Shown here one piece after another: positions 1 to 12,844 of a stretch of DNA of 64,000 nucleotides. Below the pieces are notes generated by a model. It did no database searches. It was given only the letters and a program-made list of their open reading frames with translations, and was not told the origin of the DNA. A program made the position numbers and the translations under genes. The DNA lies in NCBI GenBank assembly GCA_024760905.1, contig CM045729.1, forward strand, positions 4,635,163-4,699,162, in the 5' to 3' direction. Numbering within the stretch: the first letter of the stretch is position 1; the number at the start of each line of letters is the position of its first letter. This stretch comes from Plotosus lineatus. Its lineage: Eukaryota > Chordata > Actinopteri > Siluriformes > Plotosidae.

Positions 1-471
1 CTAAAAAAGAACAAAATGAGGGTTTTAGTGTCCTAGTCAAAGTCCCGACCTAAACCGTATTGAGATGCTGTGGCATGACCTTAAAAAGGCTGTTCATGCC
101 CGAAAACCACCCAATCTGGTTGATTTTGCAGAGACGAGTGGGCCAAAATCCCATCACAGCCATGTGAAAGACTCATCGTCTCTTATCACAAATGCTTGAC
201 TGCAGTTATTGCTGCAAAAGGTGGTTCAATCAGCTATTTGGTTTAGGGGGCAATTACTTATTTACACAGGCTCTTGTAATTTCAGATGTTTTTTGTTTTT
301 TGTTTTCCTTTAATAAATGCCATTGGCACTCAAAACTGCATTCTGGGTTATTTGTGTTTTATCTTTATATAATATTTAGGCTTGCTTGATCAGAAATGGA
401 TAACAGTGACAAACGTACAAAAAATGTCAGAAATTGGTCAGGGGGCAAAAAAATTTGCACAGCACTTTGAG
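1..471 (+). pseudogene. Tc1/mariner transposon 3' fragment with decayed transposase end
   Basis: The left window edge cuts a Tc1-like element. Plus-strand reading in shifting frames gives the conserved transposase C-terminus (PNPIE-region equivalent, 'DAVA', then 'AVIAAKGG'), broken by stops. It is followed by the usual 3' terminal region with a 'gggggcaattactta' stretch and a near-terminal 'cagggggcaaaaaaatttg' ending in 'cagcact'. No 5' part is in the window. Identification rests on resemblance to Tc1 3' ends; it is non-coding today. Confidence 0.7.
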
Positions 472-491
472 TCAAACTCAGTGGGTAGGTG

Positions 492-493
<2 letters not shown>

Positions 494-554
<61 letters not shown>
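494..554. repeat. (GT)n microsatellite
   Basis: About 30 uninterrupted GT units directly after the Tc1 remnant. The Cys/Val-alternating reading frame across it is a repeat artefact. Confidence 0.95.
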
Positions 555-555
<1 letters not shown>

Positions 556-1485
556 AAAGCACAGTACTAATCAAAGTACTGCTGAAAAAGCTAACTTATT
601 AGCCGTCACTTGAATACACCAATGTGTTATTTCCACTTCCTTTTGCAGTTCTATTCTGCACCGATTCACAAAACCCTGTTAAATTACTGGCTATGTCAGT
701 ACTTTAATGATGGACAATGCTGGCTATGGCCGTTGTTTTCCATAGAAGTTGTAGTAGTAAACAAGCATCAATTTTATTTAACAAAATAACTTATAAAACC
801 CAAACAAAGCTTATGCAGAAAACAGAATAAATATATTTACAAGAGAGGTGAAGCAAACTGGATTTGGATTCAGAGTTGGCAACAGCAAACGGATGCTCCC
901 AGAGATCAAAGCAATGGGCAGAAACTTCTCACCCAGACACAATACAATAAAACACAAGAACGGCACAGCCCTGACCGACTCATTCGGTACCTTAGTAAGA
1001 TAGAAAGAATAGTGAGAAAGCATGTATAGAAATATCGGAGCCCACAGAGTCCAATGAAGCACAAACCAGGGATGACAACACTGAGTCGACGGTAGAAGAA
1101 GCAACAATGAAGAGTCTAGCAAATGGGAAATCACTTGGATGTGACATCATACCCTCCAAAAGTTTCATAACAGGGAATCAAACTGTTTCACAAACTAATC
1201 TTCAAAATCTGGACATTGGGATATTGGCCAATGGACAGGACTTGACCTGTTTTGATACCACTGTCAAAGAGCTCTGGATCGACAATAATTGTATATATAT
1301 TTATTTGATCACACATGCCAGTCAGATAATGATGATGAACTAGATTGGGAGAATAGAGCAGAATTCAGAAGAAGTGAGTCAGAAACAAACAGTTAACATC
1401 AAAATATCCATGAAAGTGTCATAACTTCAACCAAAAAAACCTACTTCTGCTTTGTGGATTAGTCCAAAGCATGCTGTGGTGAGTA
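556..1485. other. Unassigned AT-rich stretch
   Basis: I see no recognisable gene. Two overlapping frames of about 107 residues (811-1134, minus) and 78 residues (1107-1343, plus) have no motif I can name. Decayed transposon sequence is likely but not shown. Confidence 0.4.
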
Positions 1486-1682
1486 CATTTACAGAAATTA
1501 GCTGACACCCTTATCTAGGGTGACTTACATTTAGCATTTTTTTTTTTACACAACTGAGCAATTGAGGGTTAAGAGCCTTGCTCAAGGGCCCAACAGTGGC
1601 AGGTTGTTGGGACTGGGGCTTGAACTACCAACCTTTGGATTATTAATCCTGAGCCTTAACCACTGAGCCACCACCGCCATAC
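1486..1682 (-). mobile_element. tRNA-derived SINE (family S5), complete copy
   Basis: Read on the minus strand it begins with a tRNA-like head: an A-box-like 'GGTGGCTCAGTGGTTAAGGC' and a B-box-like 'GTAGTTCAAGCCCC'. It continues through 'GGGCCCTTGAGCAAGGC' and ends with a 'GATAAGGGTGTCAGCTAA' tail. That tail is the widespread teleost type (GATAAAAGCGTCTGCTAAATG-like). A second copy lies at 47727-47897. Confidence 0.75.
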
Positions 1683-2397
1683 TAATTTAATACTACTATA
1701 ATACTAATCCTGGGTTTACACTGGGGCACAATGCTCTTGATTTCTATAAGTTGAATGAATTATGATGATCTTGAGATAACTTGATGGATTCAGGATGATT
1801 GTGGCAAAATGTTTGACTGTGATAAATCGAGGCTGTTCATAATAGAATGTGGAAAGTATGGCAGAGCGCGGAAGAGATTAACAGACCTTAACAGAGTGTA
1901 AACAGACCTTGATGTGCAATCACAGGGGATCTTGATGAACTTGGTAATATGATTCCTTCAAGCTTCATCCAAAAACCATTTAGCCTTTTCGCTAGCCTGC
2001 ACCAATCATAAGAAATTGCTGCACATCTCGGAACATCTGACTGGTTTCCAATCACAAAAGGGGTATGACAAGGTTGTCCTGCTTAGCAGATACTGTTCAG
2101 CATGTTAAAAGGGAACATCTGGTGCAAAGTATAAGAAAGGACTTAAAAAAACGGAAATTAATTTAAGGGTCTGAAACTTGGTGGTCAAACCTTTACAGAA
2201 TTGTGATATGATGATGCCATTTTCCTAATGACCAGTGTGTGGGCTTAAACTGTATGTTGTAATACGACGGATATGGTAGTGAATGACGCAGACTTTTTAT
2301 AAACACCCAAGTAATGAAATCAGATAAAGCAGCACAGGGGTACGATACAACTGGGTTCCAGTGCTGCTACAGGAGTTGCCAGAATGCTGCTGTGAAT
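1683..2397. other. Unassigned intergenic stretch
   Basis: No open frame, RNA or repeat family could be recognised here. Composition is unremarkable. Confidence 0.4.
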
Positions 2398-2632
2398 GAA
2401 CTGCCTCAGGGGACTCTGACTCCCGAATAGAAACATGCTGATGGCCTACTCTTGATGAAAGCAGCAATGGTTCTTTTATATGCCTCACACCATAAACAGT
2501 GAGAGACATGGCCAGCCTTTGATAACCTAGTTATTTACACTTGAGGCACAGTGGCAACTTGTTGAGAGTGGGGCTTGAACCCCCAGCTCTAGAATCAGTG
2601 ATCCAGCACCTTTACAACCAGGCTACCCCGTC
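2398..2632 (-). mobile_element. SINE family S1, head-containing truncated copy
   Basis: The minus strand carries the S1 tRNA-like head (B-box-like 'gggcttgaaccc' seen on plus at 2571) and the body segment with 'cactgtttatggtgtgaggc'. The 3' tail is missing. A plus-oriented S1/S2-type tail follows at 2668, so two truncated copies adjoin. Confidence 0.65.
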
Positions 2633-2667
2633 TTGATCATCTAAATGTGTCGGAATTGACAGTTTAA

Positions 2668-2852
2668 AATCTCCCTAGGTGTGAGGGTGAATGGTTGTGT
2701 GAGTGTTGGCCCAGTGATGGCCTGGCAAGCTGTCCAGGGTGTACTCCGCTCTCACCCAGAGTTGGCTTAGATGGTCACCAGCCTCCTCGCAACTCTAATT
2801 AGCATAAAGCTAATTAACCATTCATTTAAAAAAAATGAATGAATATATGTAT
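2668..2852 (+). mobile_element. SINE tail fragment (S1/S2 type)
   Basis: Contains the shared 3' tail: 'tggcctggcaagctgtccag', 'cccagagttggcttagatgg', then 'ctctaattagcataaagc' and a GAAT-type end. The head is absent. The Tc1 element starting at 2860 inserted just after its end. Confidence 0.65.
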
Positions 2853-2859
2853 GTACGTA

Positions 2860-4481
2860 CAGTGGTATGAAAAAGTATCTGAACCTTTTGGAATTTCTCA
2901 CATCTGTATAATATCACCATCAAATGTGATCTGATCTTTGTCAAAATCACACAGATGAAAAAACAGTGTCTGCTTTAACTAAAAACACCCAAACATTTAT
3001 AGGTTTTCATATTTTAATGAGGATGGCATGCAAACAATGACAGAAGGGGGAGGAATAAGTAACCGAACCATCACATTTAATATTTTGTGGCCCTTCCTTT
3101 AGCAGCAATAACTTCAACCTGTAACTTCCTGTAGCTGCAGATCAGTCTGGCACATCGATCAGGACTAATCTTGGCCCATCCTTCTTTACAAAACTGCTGT
3201 AGTTCAGTCAGATTCCTGGGATGTCTGGCATGAATCGCTGTCTTGAGGTCATGCCACAGCATCTCAATGGGGTTCAAGTCTGGACTTTGACTTGGCCACT
3301 CCAGAACGTGTATTTTGTTCTTCTGAAACCATTCTGAAGTTGATTTACTTCTGTGTTTTGGATCATTGTCTTGTTGCAGCATCCATCCTCTTTTTAGTTT
3401 CACCTGTCTGACAGACGGCCTCAGGTTTTCCTGCAAAACACCCCGATAAACGTGTGAATTCATTTTTCCATTAATGATTGCAAGTTGTCCAGGCCCCGAG
3501 GCAGCAAAACAGCCCCAAACCATGATGCACCCTCCACCATGCTTCACGGTGGGGATGAGGTGTTGATATTGGTGAGCTGTTCCATTTTTCCTCCACACAT
3601 GACGTTGTGTGTTCCTCCCAAACAATTCAACTTTGGTTTCATCAGTCCACAAAATATTTTGCCAAAACTTCTGTGGAGTGTCCAAGTGCCTTTTTGTGAA
3701 CATTAAATGAGCAACAATGTTTTTTTTTAGACAGCAGTAGCTTCCTCCTTGGAGTCCTCCGATGAACACCATTCTTGGCCATTGTTTTACATATAGTTGA
3801 TGTGTGCACAGAGATATTGGACTGTTCCAGTGATTTCTGTAAGTCTTTAGCAGACACTCTAGGGTTTTTTTTTTTTACCTCTCTGAGTATTCTGCGCTGA
3901 ACTCTTGGTGTCATCTTTGGTGGACGGCCACTCCTTGGGAGAAAAGCAACAGTGCCAAACTCTCTCCATTTGTAGACAACTTCTCTGACTGTCGATTGAT
4001 GAACATCCAGACTTTTAGAGATGGTTTTGTATCCTTTCCCAGATTTATACAAATCAACAATTCTTGATCGCAGGCCTTCAGACAGCTCTTTTGAGCGAGC
4101 CATGGTGCACATCAGACAATGCTTATCATCAAGACAATTCTTACCAGATGTATGTTTTATAGTGGGCAGGGCAGCTTTAAGTCACTCATCAGTGATTGGG
4201 CACACACCTGACTTAAATTGTTTGGTAAAAATTGGTTTCAATTGCCCTTTAAGTCTCCTTAGGCAGAGGGTTCAGTTACTTATTCCTCCCCCTTCTGTCA
4301 TTGTTTGCACACTATCCTCATTAAAATATGAAAACCTATAAATGTTTGGGTGGTTTTAGTTAAAGCAGACACTGTTTTTTCATCTGTGTGATTTTATTGA
4401 AAAATCAGATCACATTTGATGGTGATTTTATGCAGAAATGTGAGAAATTCCAAAACGTTCAGATACTTTTTCATATCACTG
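2860..4481 (-). mobile_element. Near-intact Tc1-like DNA transposon with ~205-bp inverted repeats
   Basis: The ends 'cagtggtatgaaaaagtatc' (2860) and the inverse of 'cagtgatatgaaaaagtatc' (ending 4481) are flanked by TA dinucleotides at 2858-2859 and 4482-4483, the Tc1/mariner target duplication. The inverted repeats run about 205 bp (2860-3068 and 4275-4481) and differ at only a few positions, so the copy looks young. The total of 1622 bp fits fish Tc1 elements. The single internal gene is on the minus strand. Confidence 0.93.
3077..4112 (-). pseudogene. Tc1 transposase, one frameshift
   Basis: The product would cut and paste the surrounding element in the nucleus. The N-terminal frame (4112-3642) has the paired-like helix-turn-helix region (SEGLRSRIVDLYKSGKGYKT, then HQSTVREVVYKW) and a basic linker with GRPPK. 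The C-terminal frame (3772-3077) has the DDE catalytic core: WTDETKVELFG (first Asp), LQQDNDPKHRSKS (second Asp) and SQSPDLNPIEMLWHDLK (Glu), ending at AAKGRATKY. The two frames overlap and switch at an A-run on the coding strand (around 3719-3728), so a single-base indel there is the visible lesion. All three catalytic acids remain. Without that indel the length would be the usual ~340 residues; as it stands the gene is inactive. Confidence 0.9.
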
Positions 4482-6110
4482 TACATATTTATAGAGATGC
4501 ATCAGTACCCAAAGCATGGGTGAGTATTATGCATGTAAAAGGACCAAATGTGGAGGCATTTATTATAATTTTAAAGAGAGAAATATGTTACCAACAAGGC
4601 AATGCCTCATTCTTATTTTAGGAGGACAGGACTAGGCCTCATTTTGCATGAGCTACATGTAACCCATATAAATACATGGTTACTATTTTTATTGGTAAAA
4701 AAAACCCTAATTTCCAGCTCCCTGAAAGCACTATAGTTTTCCTAGTCCCCTTGAACGCATCATAAGCACATGCTGCATGCACCTAGCTAAGCACAGCAGA
4801 GCGTGCTGCAGAGCAGGACACACAGAGCACTTGACAAGCTACACAAGTGAGTCAAACGATCCAAAATGTGTTTAAGTGAACTTTTAACAAGTTTAACTAA
4901 GTTTATGTACTTTTCAGAGCCTTGTATGTGTTTTGTTCTCTCTCAATCAAACCGGGTGGAGTGTGTTGTTTTCTTGGAAACTCCGGTGAGTCATTACAAC
5001 ATGAAGCTCGCTTAAAAACCTATGCTAACTTTACACATGGTGACTTTTAAAACTGTGTGCACTATTTTTTGTCTCTAAAAAGCTAAAACCAGTCGGAGTA
5101 CACAACAAAGATTGTGCTGTGCACAAAATGAGCCTTACATTTTATTTTTCTAAATGTTTTTGTTGAATCACTTAATGCTAATGCACTAAAGTAGTGCAGA
5201 TAAGCACTTTTGTTTTGTATTACATTCCATTCAGTGCCTTTCATGCACTTTTGTCATTTCATTTATGTGTTATTTCATAGAAATAAGTTGTTAAAAACAA
5301 TTAAGTTACAAACTTGAAATAATTTAATTTCATATGCCTTGAAAAAAGGGTTAAATAAATATTGTGGTTGTTGTTATGCTACATAGCAATACATTTTGAA
5401 TTCATGGAAGTAAAACCAGTGTTAAAACAGCAATGTAAAAGATTTTGAACATTGTGAGATCTCATTTTATTTAGAAACTACAGTTAAGAAATATTTTATT
5501 CATTGTGTCTGTACTGCATGTGCAGACTGGTTTTTTAGTGGACCTGGATCTGATCTTGAAGCTGGTTTCGGACATGGATGGCGAGCTAAACCCAGTGAGA
5601 ACTCTTGGCGGATCCAGAAGCAGTGTGGCCAGCTGTTCTGGATGCGAGAGTAGATCTACAGACCCAACCACTTCAAATCACAGGATCCCAGATAAGAACA
5701 AATAAAAACACGATCCCAAACGGATCACAATCCTGGAAAAGACCTCCCGAATTCACACAAATCAAACCTTAAGGGTTCGAACCTCAGAGACTCTAAGCCT
5801 ATTTTATTTTTATTTTTATTTTGTAAAGAGCGCTCTACACATTGTTTGCACTGTTTCTTGTGCTATTGTAAAATTGTAATAAATCTGCCGGCTGTTCAAC
5901 TTTAAATCTCGATAATTCATTCTACTCCTCTAGAACCTAGCATATAATCTAGCACAGCTATACTCAGCTGGTGTTACATCCAACACAGTGGATTTATTGT
6001 TGTATAAAAGTGTAGTATGTTTGGCATCTGCCAAATTCCATGAAATGCAAAAATGTGATGAAACACAATGATAAAAATGCCTCTATTTAATTAAGTTAAT
6101 CAATAAATTC
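4482..6110. other. Unassigned intergenic stretch
   Basis: No recognised gene or repeat. A 66-residue plus-strand frame at 5505-5705 (DMDGELNPVRTLGGS...) overlaps a minus-strand frame of the same length and matches nothing I know. Confidence 0.4.
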
Positions 6111-6644
6111 AATTGTATCTTGACTTACGAAATTAATCCGTTCCAAGGGCAAGCTCGTAAGTCAAAATGTTCTTTAGATAAAACAAAAATTCCCATAGGC
6201 AGGGGCATGTATGACCCTGGGAAACACTTTTTTTCCATACTGTACTAGAATCAAGTGTGATTACACATCCTTTACAGTAGGTGGCAGTGGCACTCTCACT
6301 GTGTTCCCTATGGTGTAGGGAAAAGCACCAAGCAAATGATATGAAGTGCTGTAAACACTATTTATAGTCTTGCATGGGGTGCTGGGGATGTGTGAATTTT
6401 TTTTCTTCCTATAGGGGGCATCACGTAAAATAATTGAGAAGCAATGTACAATGCGTTCTCGGAGGGCGGAGCAATACACAAGGAAGAATATGAGGCTAAT
6501 TGGCCTGGAAAAGCTATTTTCCCAGCAGAGCTCGTAAGTTAAATTTTTTCTCGTTTGGATGCGGCAGAATTTGTGAACAGGTGAGATCGAAGCTCATATC
6601 GTGGAAAATCTGATAAAAGACACTCATAAGTCAAGGTACCACTT
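6111..6644. mobile_element. pogo/Tigger-like MITE, internally deleted copy
   Basis: The left end reads 'gtatcttgacttacgaaatt' and the right end is the inverse of 'aagtggtaccttgacttatg'. The interior ('tatgaccctgggaaacac', 'ggtgtagggaaaagcacca') matches the longer copy at 27514-28504 but lacks about 400 bp of it. No coding capacity. Confidence 0.75.
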
Positions 6645-7608
6645 TAATAAAAATATTGTCTTTGTCTCCTCAGGTAACTAAAGGTTCATATGAATTAACA
6701 AATCTAAGATTTTGGCTTTAGCTGTACATTTCAACTTTTATAGAAATAGGGAATTATATATAGATTGCATCTAGCTGTTATAATTCTCTTTGATCCATGA
6801 GATCGAATCTCTTAGCAACTTCTCTTCTTTCATGTTGCGTTCAGAGAATAGGTAAACACACATTAAGGTGTCCCCCCCCCCCCCCCCCGTATGTAATAGG
6901 TACTTGTTTCATGTTCAACATGTCTCTATCAAGCATTGTTGCTGACCAAGGACATAATTTATGAAAGTACATCATAGAGAGGTGTTCTCTGCTCCACTGA
7001 AAAAACTCCTATAATTGTTTCTCCATCTTTTTGTCGGACCAACCTGTCCCAACCATGCAGCCCCACCTTTCAACTGACAGAAATTCTTGATGCCACATAT
7101 AACAAAACATCCTTGAGGTTTTGTGGAGTCCATGTTTTGATGCCTTCGAACTGTTTTGAAACATGAGGGACCTACACAATGATAAGCTTTGGTTGTACTG
7201 TCCTGTGGTATTTCAGTGATCCCTTAAATGTAGGAGAGATTTTCACAGATCCCTTTTATATTTATTTTGTGCCACCACAAAGCATCATCAAACACCTTCC
7301 TTTCTTTCAAAAAAAAAAAAAAATATATATATAAGTTTATGTCATTATAATCATATAATCGTGCCCCACTATTTGAAAAGCACTGAATTAGCGGCACCTC
7401 CAGCAAATTATACAAATACATCTTAACATTACTGGTACGTGATTCAAATTTAGCCAGTGGCTGAGAGCTTTTGTTTCTCCTTCCTGCTGATTGGTTGCAG
7501 ATGATGTGTAGACCTCTTTTTTTCTCCTTCACACACGTTATCAACGTGATTTGTGAATTGTGAATTCACATTTTTTTAGTGTGTTTTTAATGATGATTTA
7601 AGCCCTAT
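6645..7608. other. Unassigned stretch with poly-C and poly-A tracts
   Basis: Contains a C-tract near 6872-6888 and an A/TA tract near 7309-7333. No gene or named repeat is recognised. Confidence 0.4.
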
Positions 7609-7622
7609 GATGTCACTCAAAC

Positions 7623-7747
7623 TCATGGACGTGGTGAAGAAGGACATGAAGGTAGTCTATGTAAGAGAAAAAGATGCAAAGGATAGGGTGAAATGGAGGC
7701 AGATGATTCGCTGTGGCGACCCCTGAAGGGAAGAGCCGAAAGAAAAC
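7623..7747 (+). mobile_element. RTE-type LINE (family A), 125-bp 3' end with 14-bp target duplication
   Basis: This 5'-truncated copy retains only the last codons and the 3' end 'ctgtggcgacccctgaaggg' plus 'agccgaaagaaaa'. It is bracketed by 'gatgtcactcaaac' at 7609-7622 and 7748-7761, a clean 14-bp target-site duplication. Confidence 0.9.
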
Positions 7748-7896
7748 GATGTCACTCAAACACCCTGCATCTTCTCTAGCTTCTGGTAAGGAGCCTAAGC
7801 ACTTTATCTATTCATAAATATTATCACAGTACAAAATTAAAAGATTTATACTTAATCATGACTACATTTTACTGCATTATTACTTTATTAATGAGT

Positions 7897-9186
7897 CTTC
7901 TTCTTCTTCTTTTCCTTTCGGCTGCTCCCTTTAGGGGTCGCCACAGCAAATCATCCGCCTCCATCTCACCCTGTCCTCTGCATCTTCTTTTTTGACTCCA
8001 ATGATCTTCATGTCTTCCTTCACCACATCCATAAATCTCTTCTTTGGTCTTCCTCGAGGCCTTCTGCCTGGTAGTTCCAACCTCAGCATCCTACTGCCAA
8101 TATACTCACTATCCCTCCTCTGTACATGTCCAAACCATTTCAATCTAGCCTCTCTGACTTTGTCTCCAAAACATCTTACATGGGCTGTCCCTCTGATATA
8201 CTCATTTCTGATCCTATCCATCCTCTTTACTCCCAGAGAGAACCTCAACATTTTCATCTCCGCTACCTCCAGCTCTGCCTCCTGCGCCACTGTTTCTAAG
8301 CCATACAACATCGCTGGCATCACCACCATCTTGTACACTTTTCCTTTCATTCTTGCTGACTCTCTCCTATCGCACATCACACCAGACACTTTTCTCCAAC
8401 CATTCCAGCCTGCCTGCACATGCTTCTTCACCTCTTTTCCACACTCTCCATTGCTCTGGATTGTTGAGCCTAAGTACTTAAAATCCTCTACCTTCGTTAT
8501 CTCTGTTCCCTGTAACATCACTGTTCCTCCTGGGTCCTTCTGGTTCACACACATGTATTCTGATTTTCTGAGGCTAACCTTCATTCCCCTCCTTTCCAGG
8601 GCATACCTCCACCTCTCTAGATTTTTCTGCACTTGTTCTCTGCTCTCACTACAGATCACAATGTCATCTGCAAACATTATAGTCCATGGAGATTATTGTC
8701 TCACCTCATCTGTCAGCCTGTCCATCACCATAGCAAACAAGAAGGGGCTCAGAGCTGACCTTTGATGCAGTCCCACCTCCACCTTGAATTCGTCGGTCAT
8801 GCCGACAGCACACCTCACCACTGTCTTACATCTCTCATACATGTCCTGCACCACTCCAACATACTTCTCTGCCACTCCAGACTTCATCATGCAATACCAC
8901 AGTTCTTCTCTTGGCACCTTGCCATATGCTTTTTCCAGATCCACAAAGGCACAATGCAGCTCCTTCTGACCTTCTCTGTACTTCTCTATTAACATCTTCA
9001 AAGCAAACATTGTGTCTGTGGTGCTCTTTCTTGGCATGAAACCAAACTGTTGTTTACAAATGCTGACCTCTGCCCTTAATCTAGCTTCCACTATTCTTTC
9101 CCATAACTTCATCGTATGGCTCATCAACTTTATCCCTCTGTAGTTGCTACAACTCTGCACGTCTCCCTTGTTCTTGTTCTCATTAA
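7897..9186 (-). mobile_element. RTE-type LINE (family A), 5'-truncated copy with 19-bp target duplication
   Basis: Flanked by the identical 19-mer 'tattactttattaatgagt' at 7878-7896 and 9187-9205. The minus strand encodes the C-terminal two-thirds of the reverse transcriptase in two frames: 9160-8693 (fingers/palm: NYRGIKL, FVDLEKAYGKVPREELWY, ALSPFLFAMVMDRLTDEV) and 8677-7931 (MFADDIVICSESREQV, the catalytic FADD box, then thumb and C-terminal region). The 3' end has the family tail 'cagccgaaaggaaaag' followed by (GAA)n. A frameshift near the FADD box makes it non-functional. Confidence 0.93.
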
Positions 9187-9205
9187 TATTACTTTATTAA
9201 TGAGT

Positions 9206-9480
9206 AAGACTGGATATAGAATGTGTTTAACAAAAAGATTTTAGTGCATTGGATATCATACATAGGGGTTTAAAACCACTTCAATCATTTGTGGATTTCC
9301 GAGATCTGCGGGTGAGAAAGGAATGTGACCCCCACGAATAAGGGGGGATTTCTGTATATTGTATATATTTAGTATATTAAATATTATGTGTGTATGTATG
9401 TGTGTATATACATGCGGGTATGCGGGTATACTCTTATATCTCAGGGAGTTTGACGCCCCTGCCCTGCATAGTTGAAACAC
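9206..9480. other. Unassigned spacer
   Basis: AT-rich sequence with TGTATG-type simple repeats; nothing coding is recognised. Confidence 0.4.
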
Positions 9481-10280
9481 ACCACTGCCTTGTGGAATAG
9501 GTTTCTTTAACCAAAGGCTAAGGGAGTAAACCCTAACAGAAAATCATGTGACTGTGGTTACATCGAGGGCGATAGCTACCTGGAACTCCCAGTATCTTTC
9601 AGCCAACCACTGCAGGGACTAATATACTGTGCCTGTCTGGACTTGTTCTTGCCGGCCCAAAAAATATATTAACTCCCCGAGAGAGTGCCGCTGGTAACTT
9701 GCAAAAGCCAGCGGTACTTACACCATCTTGCTCGCAGTTTTTCATGAAATGCATAACCACAAAGAAGCTCATACCGGATCGGTCACTGCCCCGGTTACCA
9801 AGGACCGCACTGTTCAACCCCAACTTCCACTGACAGCGAAAAATCAGCAAGGAAGTAGAACCAAGGAACTGACATGTGCTCAGTGGAACGTGAGAGCCCT
9901 TTTGGACCGAGAAGAAGCAAACCGACCAGAAAGATGCACTGCACTTGAAGCGATGGAACTTGCAAAATACAACATTGACATCGCCGCCTTGTGTGAAACG
10001 CGGCTTGCGGAGACTGGCAGTTTGGATGATATGGAGTACACATACTTCTAGAGTGGAAGACAAGCGGGAGAAAGAATAGAGGCTGGAGTGAGATTTGCTA
10101 TTAGAAAAGACAGGAAATAAGCGACAGGATCATGACGATGAGATTACCCCGAAACAAGAACATCTACACAACAATCATCAATGTTTATGCACCAACGATA
10201 ACAAATCCAGTTACAGAAAAGCAAGCTTTCTATAATCAGCTCTCTACCATACTAAGTCAAGTCCCCAAGACCGACAAAAT

Positions 10281-12844
10281 GATGTTTTTCAAGATGGCGC
10301 CGGGTGACCTGCAGCCAGTTACAGGAGCTCTTCAGTATAGTTTCCTTTTTTTTCCTCTTTTCTATTGTATATAGGCGTGTTTCTTTATCTTTTTTCAAAT
10401 TTTATTTTTCTTTCTTCAATACTGCATCTGGGAAACCTACTTTTATGATGCTTTTGTTTTTCTGTACACTTTTACTTTCACTTTTTGGATCGGCATCAGG
10501 AAACTCATTCACCGACGGCTCTGAGCAACGCAGGTCTTACACATGTGAGACCCTCCTCGGCCTGCGTGCCCCCGCCCTCCTTCACGCGGAAAAGCCAATT
10601 GTTCCTGTGGAAATACGGAGGAAAAGGAGAGGCTGCAGAGGGGGACGAAAGACGCGGAGGACATGTGTTCCCTCTGTCATCATGGGAAATGTCCACGCGA
10701 TCGCCAACAAGATCGAGGAGCTGGCGGCGCTGACCCGGCAGCAGAGGCAGTACCGGGACTGCAGCCTCATGTGTTTCTCAGAGACGTGGCTGAATGAACG
10801 CACACCAGACTCTGTGGTTTCTCTTAACGGATTCACACTCGCGCGTGCAGATCGGAGTGTAACGGAGAGCGGTAAGAAGAAAGGAGGGGGTGTGGCGGTC
10901 TATGTGAATGAACGATGGTGCCACCCGGCCAACGTGCACGTGAAGGAGCAGCTATGCACGCAGGACCTGGAGCTGCTCGCGGTGAGCGCGCGGCCATAAT
11001 TATCTACCGAGGGAGTTTTCACACGTGATTGTGTTTTGCGTGTACATTCCGCCCTCGGCTGATGCGGCGGCCGCGTGTGAGCGTCTCCACAGCGCTGTCA
11101 GCCAGACACAGACTCGTCACCCCCGCGCCATGATTCTGATCAGCGGGGACTTTAACCACGCCCCTCTCTCCGCCTCTCTCCCGACGTTCACGCAATACGT
11201 GAAGTGTACCACAAGAGACAATAAAACTCTGGACTTGCTGTATGCTAATGTGAAGGACGCTTACAGCTCCACCCCCTCCCCCCACTGGGACGCTCAGACT
11301 ACAACCTGGTCTACCTGCTCCCCCAATACACACCCAGGGTGCGAAAGGAACCTGCACAGAAGAGGTCTGTGAAAGTGTGGACCAAGGAGACCAACGAGAG
11401 GCTTAGGGACTGTTTCCAGACCACAGACTGGAGCATGCTCTGTGACTCCTTTGGTGATGACATCGACGGCCTCACACACTGTATCACTGATTACATGAAC
11501 TTCTGTGTGGACAGCACTGTGCCAACACGGAGGGTACGGTGCTACTCCAACAATCACCCATGGGTAACCCCTGAGCTTAAAGTCCTCCTGAACCAGAAAA
11601 AGAGGGCTTTCATCTCGGGGGACAGAGAGGAGCAGAAGAAGGTCCAGCGTGAGCTCCAGTGGAGGATCAGGAGGGCCAAGAAGGACTATGGGAAGAAGAT
11701 GGAGAAGAAGCTGGCTCAGAACAACGTGCGGGACGTCTGGAGAGGACTAAAGACCATGTCTGGATTTGGGCAGAGTGTCAGAGGGACAGCTGATGGTGAC
11801 CAGCGCTGGGCGGATGAATTAAACTGTTACTTCAACAGGTTTGATCCCCCCCCCCCCCTGCCACCCTCCCCGTTCCCCCCCTCTCTTCACACGTCTCCAG
11901 ACCAGCAGACACCTCCCCTCCCCAGGCCAACTTCACTTGACTGCTACAGCCCAACAGACACATCCCCTCCCTCGGCAGCCCACCCCTCACATCAGACCAG
12001 GTGAGGAGACAGCTGAGGCGACTAAATCAGAGGAAATCTGAAGGACCAGATGGCATCAGTCCTAGGCTGCTGAGGACCTGCACAGACCAGCTCTGTGAGG
12101 TACTATGCTACCTGTACAACCTGAGCCTCAGCCTGGAGAAGGTTCCCGTCCTGTGGAAGACCTCCTGTATGGTTACGGTTCCCAAAACAGCTCAAGTGAA
12201 GGAACCAGCCCACTACAGACCTGTCGCCCTGACCTCCCACCTTATGAAGACCATGGAAAGGCTCCTCCTTGTACACCTCCGCTCTATGGTGAGCCCCACC
12301 CTAGATCCGCTGCAGTTTGCCTACAGGCCCAACATCGGGGTAGAAGACGCCGTCATCTACCTTCTGCAGCGGGCACTCACCCACCTGGAAATCGCTGGCA
12401 GCGCTGTGAGGGTCATGTTCTTTGACTTCTCCAGCGCCTTCAACACTATCAGGCCAGCGCTTCTGTGGGGAAAGCTGGAGGACGTGGGAGTGGACGGGCA
12501 TCTTGCTGCCTAGATTATCGACCACCTTACTAACCGTCCACAGTACGTGCGGCTGTGCGGCTGTAAGTCAAAGGTGGCAGTCTGCAGCACGGGGGCACCG
12601 CAGGGCACCGTCCTCTCACCCTTCCTTTTCAACATTTATACCTCGGACTTCAGCTATAGCACAGACAGCTGCCACCTCCAGAAGTTCTCGGATGACTCCG
12701 CCATCGTGGGCCGTGTGTCAGAGGGGAATGAGTTGGAGTACCGGTCGGTCATCGTTGACTTCGTGGACTGGTGTGAGCACAACCACTTGTGCTTGAACAC
12801 TAGGAAGATGAAGGAGATGGTGGTCGACTTCAGAAGAAGCACTC

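Noticed and set aside
382..570. Short proteins with long Cys-Val or Thr-His runs (also near 19395, 22238, 25071, 29098, 30514, 33770)
   Set aside because: They are translations of CA/GT microsatellites and SINEs, not genes.
811..1343. Two opposite overlapping frames as a host gene
   Set aside because: No domain, no splice or promoter signal, and mutually overlapping antisense layout.
7992..8765. 257-residue plus-strand frame rich in Ser/Leu/Pro
   Set aside because: It is the antisense of the RTE LINE reverse transcriptase; the same shadow frame recurs at 14561-15181, 16443-17198, 19127-20371 and 60447-61097.
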